Assembly: GCF_040361195.1 (NCBI RefSeq)
Contig: NZ_APNE01000012.1
Length of the DNA stretch: 64,000 nucleotides
Strand: one strand, 5' to 3'
From: Salinisphaera hydrothermalis
Lineage (GTDB): Bacteria > Pseudomonadota > Gammaproteobacteria > Nevskiales > Salinisphaeraceae
Each line of letters begins with the position of its first letter. The first letter of the stretch is position 1. The translations under genes were made by a program, and so were the position numbers. The notes under the pieces were generated by a model. That model saw nothing but the letters and a program-made list of their open reading frames with translations. It ran no database searches and was not told the DNA's origin. This document shows positions 1 through 8,151 of this stretch, piece by piece.

Positions 1-276
1 TTCGTGACGCTGGTGCGCTTCGACGCGGTGTATTACAGCCACTTCAAGTGCAATCGACGACGCATTTCGGACTACCCGCATCTCGCCGGCTATCTACGCG
101 AGCTGTATCAGGTGCCCGGCGTGGCTGACACCGTGAACATGAGCCACATCAAGCAGCACTACTATCGCAGCCATCCCAGCGTGAACCCGACCGGGATCGT
201 GCCGGTGGGCCCGGAGCTGGATCTGGACACGCCGCCCAACCGCGATCATTTGCCGGCAGACGAGATCGACGCCTGA
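1..276 (+). CDS. yqjG: Glutathionyl-hydroquinone reductase, C-terminal part (YqjG/ECM4 family)
   Basis: The frame is open at the left edge of the window, so only the last 91 residues are seen. They match the C-terminal helical domain of the Xi-class glutathione transferases as I know them from E. coli YqjG: TLVRFDAVYYSHFKCN, then ISDYPHL, a MSHIKQHYYRSH stretch and an NPTGIVPVGP ending. The family reduces glutathionyl-hydroquinones with glutathione in the cytosol. The catalytic N-terminal thioredoxin-like domain with its cysteine lies outside the window, so activity cannot be judged. The gene converges on the following phosphodiesterase gene, 49 bp away. Confidence 0.85.
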   Translation, partial: FVTLVRFDAVYYSHFKCNRRRISDYPHLAGYLRELYQVPGVADTVNMSHIKQHYYRSHPSVNPTGIVPVGPELDLDTPPNRDHLPADEIDA

Positions 277-325
277 CTCGCGCCTGTCTGGCCACTGTCT
301 GGCCCCAGGCGCCAGGTTCAGACAG

Positions 326-1180
326 CTAGCGGCGGCTACGGCGGCGGGCGCGATCCAGCGCCCGCTGCAGGGCAAGTGGCTGGTTGGTGAAGATCCACGG
401 AATATCGCGGCCGATTTCTCGCCGCATCAGGCCGGGTCGGCTGATGAAACCGCTGCCGATCCAGCGGCCGGCGCGCTGGCAGTCACGGATATCGGCACGG
501 CGGATGAACGGGAATGGGCCGGCGATGCCGCCGCAGTCGTGCCGCTGGCTCCAGTCGCGGATGGTTTCCCAATTGGCTTTCGCGACCGGCGCGAGCGCCG
601 CCGCGGGCAGTTCGGCCACGGCCGCGAACAGCGCGGGATCGAGCGCGAGGACGTGGTAGTGCGCGCCCGGCGTCAGCCCGCGCAGATGCTCGCGCAGGCG
701 CGCTTCAGCTCGGGCCGAGCCGCGTGCTTTGAGCTCGATCATCAAGTGCGCGCGGTCGGCGTAGCGCGCGATTATATCGGCCAGATGCGGCACGTCGGGC
801 ACGCGGTGATGCAGGGTCGCCCAGTCGAGCGCGTCGATCCGCTCCGGCCGTCCGAATACGCGGGCCAGATCGGCGTCATGCACGACCACCGGTTCGTCAT
901 CGGCGGTGTAACGCACATCGAACTCGATCGCGGCCACGCCGGCCGCTACGACCGGGTCGAATGCCGCCAGCGTATTCTCCTTGACCCGAATTCCGTCACG
1001 TTCGCCGCGATGGGCCACGATCATGGCGCGCGCGAGTTGCTCCGATGTGGGCCGATCACGCGGCCAGTACGCCAGCGCGGCCTCGGCGATCCAGAGTAGG
1101 GCATCTTCGACGAACGGGTGCACGGCGGCCTGTGCCGGTTGAGTCAGCGCCGGATTATAACGACTTCGCCCGAGGGTCAT
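326..1180 (-). CDS. Glycerophosphodiester phosphodiesterase (GDPD family)
   Basis: This 284-residue protein hydrolyses glycerophosphodiesters to glycerol-3-phosphate and an alcohol, judged by family. The GDPD signature is present in order: HRG at residues 57-59, ENT at 68-70, E86 and D88 in EFDVR, and H101-D102 in VVVHDAD; a later ELKARG segment matches the second acidic metal-binding site. There is no signal peptide, so it is probably cytosolic like UgpQ. About 50 residues precede the HRG motif. A GTG codon at residue 20 (VHPFVEDALLW) is a plausible shorter start, since the first 19 residues look poorly conserved. The upstream end lies 69 bp from the divergent metC-like gene, so the two may share a promoter region. 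Confidence 0.85.
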   Translation of the reverse strand: MTLGRSRYNPALTQPAQAAVHPFVEDALLWIAEAALAYWPRDRPTSEQLARAMIVAHRGERDGIRVKENTLAAFDPVVAAGVAAIEFDVRYTADDEPVVVHDADLARVFGRPERIDALDWATLHHRVPDVPHLADIIARYADRAHLMIELKARGSARAEARLREHLRGLTPGAHYHVLALDPALFAAVAELPAAALAPVAKANWETIRDWSQRHDCGGIAGPFPFIRRADIRDCQRAGRWIGSGFISRPGLMRREIGRDIPWIFTNQPLALQRALDRARRRSRR

Positions 1181-1249
1181 GGCGCGGCGATATGGTCAGG
1201 CGCGCCGGTTATCCCTATCCTTCCCCGTTTGCATCTCGATAGGCGATTC

Positions 1250-2419
1250 ATGAAACAAGCCACCCGTCTCGTTCATGCCGGACGCCGGCCTGCCGATCAT
1301 TACGGCATGGTCAATACGCCCGTCTATCATGCCTCCACAGTGTTATTCGACAGTCTGGAGGCGTTCGATGCGTCGAACGCCGATCCGTTTTCGGGCGTGC
1401 ATTACGGGCGCCTGGGCACGCCCACGCAATTCGCTTTCGAGTCGGCGGTGGCCGAGCTCGAGGGCGCGCACGGCGCCGTAAGCACCTGCTCGGGCCTGGC
1501 GGCGATTGCGACGGCACTGCTGGCGGTGGTCCAGGCCGGCGACCATGTTCTGGTCGCCGATAACGTCTACGGCCCGACGCGCAAGCTGTGCGATGGGCTG
1601 TTAGCGCGTCTCGGCGTGGAAACCGAATATTTCGATCCGCTGGTGACCGCCGACGAGCTCGCCACGCATTTTCGCGACAACACGCGTGCCTTGTTTCTCG
1701 AGGCGCCTGGATCGCTCACCTTCGAGATTTCGGATGTGCCGGGTCTGGCCGCTGTCGCCCACGAGCGTGGGGCGACCGTAATCGCCGATAACACCTGGGC
1801 CACGCCGGTCTACTTCGATGCCTTCGGTCACGGCATCGACCTGTCGGTGCATGCCGCGACCAAATATATCGTCGGCCATTCCGATGCGATGCTCGGTGTG
1901 GTGAACTGTCGCGACGCCGAGCATTTCCGTGCGGTACGCCAGACCTCCATCGCGCTGGGCTATTGTGCCGGCCCGGACGATGTCTACCTCGGCGCGCGCG
2001 GTCTGCGTACGCTCGGCCAGCGCTTGCCGGTACACGAGGCCAATGGTCTGGCGCTGGCCAACTGGTTGGCCGAGCAGCCGGCGGTCACACGCGTGCTACA
2101 TCCCGCCCGCGCCGATCATCCACAGCATCATCTCTGGCAGCGCGATTTCACCGGCGCCTGTGGTTTGTTCGCGATCGAACTCGTGCCCGGCGAGCGGCAT
2201 CAGCTCGGCGCTTTGATCGACGGGCTGGACTATTACGGCCTGGGTGCCTCGTGGGGCGGCTACGAAAGCCTCGCGCTGCCCGTGGAGCCGTCGGGCTCAC
2301 GCACGGTCACGCGTTGGCAGGCCGAGGGGCCGCTGCTGCGTATTCATGCCGGCCTGGAGGATATCGCCGATCTCATCGACGATATGGCGGCCGGCCTCGC
2401 GCGATACACGGCGGCCTGA
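1250..2419 (+). CDS. metC: Cystathionine beta-lyase-like PLP enzyme (MetC)
   Basis: A 389-residue Cys/Met-metabolism PLP enzyme. MetC cleaves cystathionine to homocysteine, pyruvate and ammonia. Visible are the YGR phosphate-binding motif (52-54), ADNTWATP with the ring-nitrogen aspartate at 180, and the Schiff-base lysine K205 in AATKYIVGHSDAM, a context typical of MetC rather than MetB. The frame extends upstream, but ATG 1250 matches the family start (MKQATRLVHAG); the extra 44 codons overlap the control region shared with the divergent phosphodiesterase gene. It converges on egtB. The final step of ergothioneine synthesis is also a PLP-dependent C-S cleavage, so this neighbour is a candidate for that job; methionine biosynthesis remains the default reading. 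Confidence 0.85.
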   Translation: MKQATRLVHAGRRPADHYGMVNTPVYHASTVLFDSLEAFDASNADPFSGVHYGRLGTPTQFAFESAVAELEGAHGAVSTCSGLAAIATALLAVVQAGDHVLVADNVYGPTRKLCDGLLARLGVETEYFDPLVTADELATHFRDNTRALFLEAPGSLTFEISDVPGLAAVAHERGATVIADNTWATPVYFDAFGHGIDLSVHAATKYIVGHSDAMLGVVNCRDAEHFRAVRQTSIALGYCAGPDDVYLGARGLRTLGQRLPVHEANGLALANWLAEQPAVTRVLHPARADHPQHHLWQRDFTGACGLFAIELVPGERHQLGALIDGLDYYGLGASWGGYESLALPVEPSGSRTVTRWQAEGPLLRIHAGLEDIADLIDDMAAGLARYTAA

Positions 2420-2449
2420 GCCCTAACGGAATAAACCGCGCAATCAAGC

Positions 2450-2480
2450 GCTTGCCGCTCCGTGATGGCGAGCGGCAAGC
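2450..2480. terminator. Hairpin between convergent metC and egtB
   Basis: An 11 bp perfect inverted repeat (GCTTGCCGCTC and GAGCGGCAAGC) with a 9 nt loop, 30 bp after the metC stop and 54 bp past the egtB stop. Neither side carries a good U-tract, so it is at best a weak bidirectional terminator or an mRNA 3'-end stabiliser. Confidence 0.5.
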
Positions 2481-2533
2481 AATGAGTCATGGCGGCGCGA
2501 TCAAACGCGCGACGGTTGCGAGTCGCGCGGACC

Positions 2534-3664
2534 TCACCACGCCAGGCGGACGCCCGCGAAAATATGGCGATGTGTGGGCGGGTAGAAGTTGCGAAAGCCG
2601 GGCCGCTTGATTTCGGCCTCTGTATGAACGCTCGACCCCCGCGCGACGTAGTGATGGCCGTCGAACCACGGCTTGGAATAACCGTCGTAGGGGAAGGCCG
2701 TGAAGCCCGGGTAGGGTTTGAACGCGCTGTCGCACCATTCCCAGACTTGGCCGGTGGCGTTGAGATGTTCCGACCGCGCTGCGGCTTCCCATTCGTGTTC
2801 GGCCGGTAATCTAGCGCCGGCGTAACGAGCGAATGCCCGGGCCTCGTACCAGCCGATGCCGTGAACCGGGGCTTCGGCAATGGGCGTACGACTGTCGTGC
2901 CACGCAATCTGCCAGCCGCCGTCGACCGGGCGCCAGTGCTGCGGATGTTCGACCCGATCAAGACAGCGCCAACGCCAACCGTCGTCATCCCATAGTTCGT
3001 GGCGATCATAGCCGCCGTCACGCATGAAGCCGAGCCATTCGGCGTTGCTCACTGGGCCGGACGCCACGTCGAACGCATCGACCGTGCGCTCGTGCGCGGG
3101 CTTTTCATTGTCGTACGCGTCGATGCCGGCGCTGCCGATCTGCATCGTGTGGCCCGGGATATGGACGCGTTCGCGACGTACGTCGCCCGGGGTATCGAGA
3201 GTGGCGACGGTCGGGTCGTCGGCCAGATCGAGCTGCGCGACCACCAGTCGCATGGTCTCAAGGTGTTGCGCGTAGTGCTGGCAGATGAACGCGTGCAGAT
3301 AGCCCCGTTCCAGCAGGGCGTGGGGATGCTGCGCGGCGCGCGCCCAGTAATGATCGTTCAGAGCCGCGACCTGATCGGTCCATGCCCGCATCGCGGCTGG
3401 ATCGGGCAGCCGGATGCTGCGTGTGTGCTTCTGACATTCTTCGGGGAAATAGAGCCCGCGCCAGCGATCGGTGACGGATCGATCCCCGAAGACCCGTTCG
3501 GCCAGCCAGTAGTGCTCGACGAAGAACACATGGCCGACGTGCCACAGCAGCGGGCTCAGGTCGGGATGCGATTGACGCCGCAGCGCGGCCTCGTCGCGGC
3601 CGTCGAGCATGGCCTGCGAGGCACAACGTAAAGCGAGCAGGCGTGAGGCCGATGACTCGGTCAT
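2534..3664 (-). CDS. egtB: Ergothioneine biosynthesis protein EgtB (hercynine oxygenase)
   Basis: A 376-residue iron(II) sulfoxide synthase that joins hercynine and a thiol donor using oxygen. The N-terminal DinB-like domain (about 1-150) carries the expected histidines: WHVGH at 41-45 and the HYAQH pair H130/H134, the likely iron ligands with one of the first two. The C-terminal FGE-sulfatase domain (about 165-376) ends in the typical HIFAGVRLAW. It lies 21 bp downstream of egtC on the same strand, so the two form an operon, and egtD diverges from egtC. It is shorter than mycobacterial EgtB. The related selenoneine enzyme SenA was considered, but the egtC/egtD context favours EgtB. Confidence 0.93.
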   Translation of the reverse strand: MTESSASRLLALRCASQAMLDGRDEAALRRQSHPDLSPLLWHVGHVFFVEHYWLAERVFGDRSVTDRWRGLYFPEECQKHTRSIRLPDPAAMRAWTDQVAALNDHYWARAAQHPHALLERGYLHAFICQHYAQHLETMRLVVAQLDLADDPTVATLDTPGDVRRERVHIPGHTMQIGSAGIDAYDNEKPAHERTVDAFDVASGPVSNAEWLGFMRDGGYDRHELWDDDGWRWRCLDRVEHPQHWRPVDGGWQIAWHDSRTPIAEAPVHGIGWYEARAFARYAGARLPAEHEWEAAARSEHLNATGQVWEWCDSAFKPYPGFTAFPYDGYSKPWFDGHHYVARGSSVHTEAEIKRPGFRNFYPPTHRHIFAGVRLAW

Positions 3665-3685
3665 GATGCGAACGGATTCGGCAAG

Positions 3686-4423
3686 TTATCGTCGGAGCGT
3701 AACAAAGCGATCCGGAACGACAGCTTGCCAGCCGGGGTCCTCGTCGAAAGCCTCGGATGCTAGAACGACACCGCCACACCACGATTCATGCAAATAGAGC
3801 GAGGGGGCGGTCGTATTCCAGGCGCTGCGTACGGCGGCGATCTGGCGGCCATCGGTCACCACCATGTTGAGCAGCGCCTTGAGGTCGTCGTGTTCGGCCA
3901 GCCAGCCCTGAACCAGGCGGAGAGCTTTTCCCAGGCGCTCGGACAGCGTCCCGCTCTGTTGTCGTACCAGGGAAAACAGGTACTCGGAATCGGTATTCCC
4001 ATTGATGCTTTGTTCGATGGCCGGGTCGAGTTCGGCGCGGATGCGCGCCCGCAGAGTGGCGGCAAAATCCTGGATGTAACCGTTGTGCGCGAATATGAGC
4101 CCGTCACCGGCGAACGGCTGGGTGTTGGCATGATCGGTACCCAGACCGGGCGTCGCACTGCGTACATTGCCGACCCAGAGTTCGCGGCTGAGGCTGCGGG
4201 CGAGGGCGTCGACGTTGCCGTCGGCCCAGATCGGCAGGGTATGGCGATAGATGGCGGGTCGTCCGTCGTCGGCATACCAGCCGACGCCCCAGCCATCGGC
4301 GTTGACGGTCGCGCTGGCCATTTCGCGCGCATCCCAGGATTGGCGCGCGAGGCTGTGGGCCGGCGCGTCGAGGAAATCACGCAGCAGACAGGACGGGCCG
4401 AGATAAGCAGCGATGCGGCACAT
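3686..4423 (-). CDS. egtC: Ergothioneine biosynthesis protein EgtC (class II glutamine amidotransferase)
   Basis: A 245-residue N-terminal-nucleophile hydrolase. Cys2 directly after the initiator Met (MCRIAAYLG) is the catalytic nucleophile; NADGWGVGWY near 41-50, the VGNVRSAT strand and the FAHNGYIQDF segment are class II amidotransferase hallmarks. In the mycobacterial pathway EgtC removes the glutamate from gamma-glutamyl-hercynylcysteine sulfoxide, so its presence implies that the adjacent EgtB uses gamma-glutamylcysteine rather than free cysteine. It is first in the egtC-egtB unit and diverges from egtD across 68 bp that must hold both promoters. Confidence 0.92.
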   Translation of the reverse strand: MCRIAAYLGPSCLLRDFLDAPAHSLARQSWDAREMASATVNADGWGVGWYADDGRPAIYRHTLPIWADGNVDALARSLSRELWVGNVRSATPGLGTDHANTQPFAGDGLIFAHNGYIQDFAATLRARIRAELDPAIEQSINGNTDSEYLFSLVRQQSGTLSERLGKALRLVQGWLAEHDDLKALLNMVVTDGRQIAAVRSAWNTTAPSLYLHESWCGGVVLASEAFDEDPGWQAVVPDRFVTLRR

Positions 4424-4491
4424 GGGCGGCCGAAAAGAACAAGCGAATACCCCATGATAACCTCCACCAAAGCCAAGACATCGCGTGTTCC

Positions 4492-5487
4492 ATGCATCGA
4501 GACGCCTCTTCTGTGCGGTTGGCGCATCACCGCGTGACCCCCGAGCGCCGGGTGCCCGATCTGGCCGAGGATGCCCGAGCCGGGCTGCTGGCGCCGCCGC
4601 GATCTCTGCCGCCGAAATATTTCTACGACGAACGCGGTTCGCGCCTGTTCGAGGCGATTTGCGATACCCCCGAGTATTACCCGACGCGGGCGGAAGCCGC
4701 GCTGCTGACCGACGTTTCGGAGCGCGTGATCGCCGATATACGGCCCGCGCATGTCGTCGAGCTGGGCAGTGGTAACTCGCACAAGACGCGGCACCTGTTC
4801 GCCGCCTGTGAGCGCCTGGGTATCCATCCGCGCTACTGGCCGTTCGAGGTCAGTCCGCAGATCATGCTGGATTCCGCCGCGGCACTGATCGCCGACTACG
4901 ATTGGCTACATGTCGAGGCGATGAGTGGCGATTACACCGCAGGCCTGGGCAATCTGCCCTTGCCGGGCGACGGTGGCCGCCGATTGATCCTGTTCCTGGG
5001 CGGCACGATCGGTAATTTCGAGCCGGCTCAGGCCGATGCGTTTCTCGCCGAGATCGTATCGCTCATGGCGCCGGGCGACGCGTTGTTGCTCGGTCTGGAT
5101 CGGGTCAAGGATGTGGCCACGCTCGAGGCCGCGTACGACGATGCCGCCGGCTACACGGCCGCTTTCAACAAGAACCTGATCAACGTCATCAACCGCGAGC
5201 TGGGCGGCGACATGCCGGTGGCGGGCTATCGTCATCGCGCGGTGTTCGATCGGACGCTGTCGCGAATCGAGATGCGGCTCGTGGCCGAGTGTGCGCACCG
5301 CGTGCGGCTTGAGGCACTGGGTGCCGATTTCGAAGTCGCGGCCGGCGAAGAGATCCTGACCGAGATCAGTCGCAAGTTCTCGCAAGAGGCGATCACGGGA
5401 TTACTCGGCCGGGCCGGCTTACGCCAAACCGCGCACTACTCGTACGGTGACGACCAGTATTCGCTGGTGCTGGCGGTACGCGACTAG
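4492..5487 (+). CDS. egtD: L-histidine N-alpha-methyltransferase EgtD
   Basis: A 331-residue SAM-dependent enzyme that trimethylates histidine to hercynine, the first step of ergothioneine synthesis. Visible are PKYFYDERGSRLFE (41-54), the SAM-binding ELGSGNSHKT (90-99), LGGTIGNFEP in mid-protein, and EEILTEISRKF near the C-terminus, the segment that in studied EgtD binds the histidine amino group. It diverges from egtC. The stop codon TAG is formed at the junction with a 52 bp inverted-repeat element, so the TAG also opens that element's left end; the protein still ends where the family usually ends (YSLVLAVRD). Confidence 0.94.
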   Translation: MHRDASSVRLAHHRVTPERRVPDLAEDARAGLLAPPRSLPPKYFYDERGSRLFEAICDTPEYYPTRAEAALLTDVSERVIADIRPAHVVELGSGNSHKTRHLFAACERLGIHPRYWPFEVSPQIMLDSAAALIADYDWLHVEAMSGDYTAGLGNLPLPGDGGRRLILFLGGTIGNFEPAQADAFLAEIVSLMAPGDALLLGLDRVKDVATLEAAYDDAAGYTAAFNKNLINVINRELGGDMPVAGYRHRAVFDRTLSRIEMRLVAECAHRVRLEALGADFEVAAGEEILTEISRKFSQEAITGLLGRAGLRQTAHYSYGDDQYSLVLAVRD

Positions 5488-5536
5488 GGTCTGTTGACGT
5501 TTGGCGCCGACTCACACGAAACCTCAACAGACCCTA
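5485..5536. repeat. 52 bp MITE-like element overlapping the egtD stop codon
   Basis: Left end TAGGGTCTGTTGACGTTT and right end, read in reverse, TAGGGTCTGTTGAGGTTT: 18 nt inverted repeats with one mismatch around a 16 nt centre. A TA dinucleotide borders each end, as expected for an element that targets TA. It is the short form of the 299 bp element at 36182-36480, and one end of the same family recurs near 53.68 kb. As RNA it would fold into a hairpin right after egtD and might act as a processing or weak termination site. Confidence 0.75.
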
Positions 5537-5593
5537 GCCCGACAACGCAACCGGTACGGCTGCATTGCCGGGCGCACCGCAGCTCAAGCCATA

Positions 5594-6493
5594 CTATTCG
5601 GCTTCGAGCAGCTTGATTAGCAGCGCGGTCTGGGCGTGAAGACGATTTTCGGCCTCGTCCCAGACCACGCTCGCCGGTCCGTCGATGACCTCGGTGCTGA
5701 CTTCCTCGCCGCGATGGGCGGGCAGGCAGTGCATGAACAAGGCATCGTCCGATGCCCAGCTCATCAGCGCGCGATTGACCTGGTAATTGGCGAAATCGGC
5801 CAGCCGGGTTTCACGATCGTCTTCATCGCCCATGCTCGCCCAGACGTCGGTGACCACCAGATCGGCGCCATCGACGGCTTCCTGGGCCTGGTCACAGACC
5901 GTGACCGCGTTGCCGGCATCGCGCAGCATCAACGCATCCGGCCGATAACCTTCCGGGGCCGCGATCCGCAGCGAAAAGCCCATCAGGCGCGCGGCGTTGA
6001 TATAGGAATGGCACATGTTGTTGCCATCGCCGATCCAGGCCACCTTGGCGCCGCGGATCGAACCGCGGTGCTCGACGTAGGTCTGCAGGTCGGCCAGCAA
6101 CTGACAGGGGTGCAGACGATCGGTCAGCCCGTTGATGACCGGCACCTTGGAATAGGCCGCGAACTGCTCGAGCACGGCGTGCGAGTGGTTGCGGATCATG
6201 ATCGCGTCGCACATGCCGGACAGCACGCGGGCCGTGTCCTCGACGGGCTCCCCGCGCCCGATCTGGGTATCGCCCGGCGACAGGAAGATCGCATGGCCGC
6301 CCAGCCGCGTCATCGCCGCTTCGAAGGAAACGCGAGTACGCGTGGAGGCTTTTTCGAAGACCATGGCCAGGCTTTTGCCGACGAGCGGGCGATCGGTCGG
6401 CGCGCGGCGCTTGCGATCGATGGCACGTTCGATCAGGTCTTCGATACCAGCAGTGCCCAGGTCGTCCAGGCTAAGGAAATGACGCGAACTCAT
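5594..6493 (-). CDS. argF: Ornithine carbamoyltransferase
   Basis: A 299-residue cytosolic enzyme that makes citrulline from ornithine and carbamoyl phosphate in arginine biosynthesis. The carbamoyl-phosphate site STRTR (50-54), HPCQ (128-131) and the ornithine-binding HCLPAHRGEE near residue 260 are all present. The frame continues upstream for 88 codons, but ATG 6493 (MSSRHFLSLDDLG) matches the usual gammaproteobacterial start and length. No strong Shine-Dalgarno and no convincing ARG box were seen upstream. carAB, which supplies carbamoyl phosphate, is also in this window. Confidence 0.94.
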   Translation of the reverse strand: MSSRHFLSLDDLGTAGIEDLIERAIDRKRRAPTDRPLVGKSLAMVFEKASTRTRVSFEAAMTRLGGHAIFLSPGDTQIGRGEPVEDTARVLSGMCDAIMIRNHSHAVLEQFAAYSKVPVINGLTDRLHPCQLLADLQTYVEHRGSIRGAKVAWIGDGNNMCHSYINAARLMGFSLRIAAPEGYRPDALMLRDAGNAVTVCDQAQEAVDGADLVVTDVWASMGDEDDRETRLADFANYQVNRALMSWASDDALFMHCLPAHRGEEVSTEVIDGPASVVWDEAENRLHAQTALLIKLLEAE

Positions 6494-6763
6494 GGAAGAA
6501 TACAGGTGGTCTGTTGAATGAAAAGCCAAAGCATCATGCCGGCCCGTACGCGGGCGCGCCTTGATACTTTTGGCGGGGCTGGGGCCGCGATCCACTAGTA
6601 AGACGGGCGCGCCTCGGAGGGCTGACCTGAGCGCGCGCCAACCGGTGTTGCGGTCTTCGGTCGCGGCCAGCACTACGCGGCATCTGCCTTGCTCGCCCGA
6701 TACAGGCTCGGGCCGGCGCAGCTGCGTACCCTGGTGGAATTGGCTTTGAGCGGTCAATCGTCT
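6494..6763. other. Intergenic region upstream of argF
   Basis: 270 bp between the argF start and the sod terminator. It must hold the argF promoter, but no hexamer pair stands out. An in-frame 88-codon extension of argF runs through it and is considered non-coding because it lacks family similarity. Nothing else is recognised. Confidence 0.5.
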
Positions 6764-6797
6764 AATAAAAAAGGCCCCGCCGCAATGCGACGGGGCC
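6764..6797 (-). terminator. Intrinsic terminator of the superoxide dismutase gene
   Basis: Read on the minus strand: an 11 bp GC-rich stem (GGCCCCGTCGC / GCGGCGGGGCC, one G-U pair), a 3 nt loop, then UUUUUUAUU. It lies 31 bp beyond the sod stop codon. Confidence 0.9.
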
Positions 6798-6827
6798 GGA
6801 TCGGGCGTTGGCCCTGGACGCTTCAGC

Positions 6828-7436
6828 TTAGCTGGCCGCGTCGAACTTCTTGGCGATGCCGTCCCAGTTGACGACGTTCCACCAGGCTTCGACGTATTCC
6901 GGCTTGCGGTTCTGATACTTCAGGTAGAACGCATGTTCCCATACGTCCAGGCCCATGATCGGCTTCCCGGACTCCGCGACCACGTCCATGACGGGGTTGT
7001 CCTGATTCGGGGTCGGCACGATCTTGAGCTGATCGCCGCCGGCCGGCACGAGCCACACGAAGCCGGACCCGAACAGGCCGGTCGCTTCGCCGGTGAATTT
7101 TTCCTTGAAGTCGTCGAACGAGCCGAAGCTCTTGTCGATGGCTTCGGCCAGCTTGCCGGTGGGTTTGCCGCCGCCGTTGGGCGACATGGTTTCCCAGAAG
7201 ATGATGTGGTTGAGATAACCGCCACCCTGGTTGCGAACCGCGGCGCCGTGCTGGCCGGCTTTCGACAGGATCGTTTCCAGATCCTGATCGGCCAGTGGCG
7301 TGTCCTCGATGGCCTTCTGGAACTTGGTCAGATAGGCATTGTGATGCTTCTGATGATGGATCTCCATGGTGCGCCCGTCGATGTAGGGTTCGAGCGCATC
7401 GTAATCGTAGGGCAGATCGGGCAGTTCGAATGCCAT
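6828..7436 (-). CDS. sodA: Superoxide dismutase, Mn-type
   Basis: A 202-residue enzyme that converts superoxide to hydrogen peroxide and oxygen in the cytosol. The four metal ligands are visible: H27 (IHHQKHH), H77 (LNHIIFW), D164 and H168 (DVWEHAFY). The second-sphere glutamine is Q145 in PTPNQDNP, the position used by Mn enzymes, and GGGYLNH rather than AAQxWNH precedes H77, so Mn or cambialistic use is more likely than a classic SodB. It is monocistronic, with its own terminator downstream. The stretch SPNGGGKPTGKLAEAI resembles Bacillus-type enzymes. Confidence 0.9.
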   Translation of the reverse strand: MAFELPDLPYDYDALEPYIDGRTMEIHHQKHHNAYLTKFQKAIEDTPLADQDLETILSKAGQHGAAVRNQGGGYLNHIIFWETMSPNGGGKPTGKLAEAIDKSFGSFDDFKEKFTGEATGLFGSGFVWLVPAGGDQLKIVPTPNQDNPVMDVVAESGKPIMGLDVWEHAFYLKYQNRKPEYVEAWWNVVNWDGIAKKFDAAS

Positions 7437-7626
7437 GACGTAGTCCTTGTTGTCATGAATGAATCAACGTCGCCTACTTATATAAGGATTAGACCGTTCA
7501 TTTCAAAGGCCCGTCCGCCACGGCGCGTTGTGCGGCGGCCCGGAATCGTCGGTACCCACGCTGCTGCGCGCCGCGTGGTCGTGCTTTTGTGCCGCGGGCT
7601 TGATCCGAATGCGTTTACACCCCAGT

Positions 7627-7632
7627 TATAAT
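7627..7632 (+). promoter_or_regulatory. -10 box upstream of grxD
   Basis: A perfect TATAAT hexamer 37 bp before the grxD start codon. The best -35 candidate (TTGATC at 7600-7605) is 21 bp away, too far for a strong promoter, so only the -10 is convincing. Confidence 0.45.
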
Positions 7633-7669
7633 GGGTTCGTATTCAACCCCCAGATCCGAGGTACGGCCA

Positions 7670-8011
7670 ATGAGCGCGAAAGCTATGGAAGTCATCAAGC
7701 AGGAAGTCGAAGGCAACCCGATCGTGCTGTACATGAAAGGGACGCCGGATTTCCCGCAGTGCGGGTTTTCGGCCCGCAGCGCCGAGGCGATCAAGGCCTG
7801 CGGCGTGCCGTTCAAGGCCGTCAACGTGTTCGACGATGAAGAAATCTATCGCCAAGGCGTGAAGATTTATTCGAACTGGCCGACGATCCCGCAGCTTTTC
7901 GTCAACGGCGAACTGGTCGGTGGTTCCGACATCGTGATCGACCTGTTCCAGTCCGGCGAGTTGAAGCCGATGCTGCAGAAGGCGGCGGGCCAGGAGCCGG
8001 CCAACGGCTGA
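7670..8011 (+). CDS. grxD: Monothiol glutaredoxin Grx4
   Basis: A 113-residue monothiol glutaredoxin that binds and transfers [2Fe-2S] clusters with glutathione and BolA partners. The active site CGFS is at 31-34 in DFPQCGFSARS; the glutathione-binding segments WPTIPQLFVNGE and GGSDIV follow. The frame is open 13 codons upstream, but ATG 7670 gives the usual start and has GAGG a few bases before it. It stands alone between the sod gene and a CinA-like gene. Confidence 0.94.
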   Translation: MSAKAMEVIKQEVEGNPIVLYMKGTPDFPQCGFSARSAEAIKACGVPFKAVNVFDDEEIYRQGVKIYSNWPTIPQLFVNGELVGGSDIVIDLFQSGELKPMLQKAAGQEPANG

Positions 8012-8151
8012 ACCATGACGTGCCATAGCACGTCGAACCATTACGCCGTCGTCGACCGGTGCGTTAACCGTGTCGGCGGCGGCGATTTCGTATTCCGCGG
8101 GTCCGTGGTCGTCGTTCATGCCGGCGGGCCTGTTCAGCGCGAGGTCGGTAC

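Noticed and set aside
2534..3664. SenA (selenoneine synthase) instead of EgtB
   Set aside because: No senB or senC nearby, while egtC and egtD are adjacent.
6500..6535. Possible ARG box upstream of argF (TGTTGAATGAAAA)
   Set aside because: Only one half-site resembles the ArgR consensus; the second half is missing.
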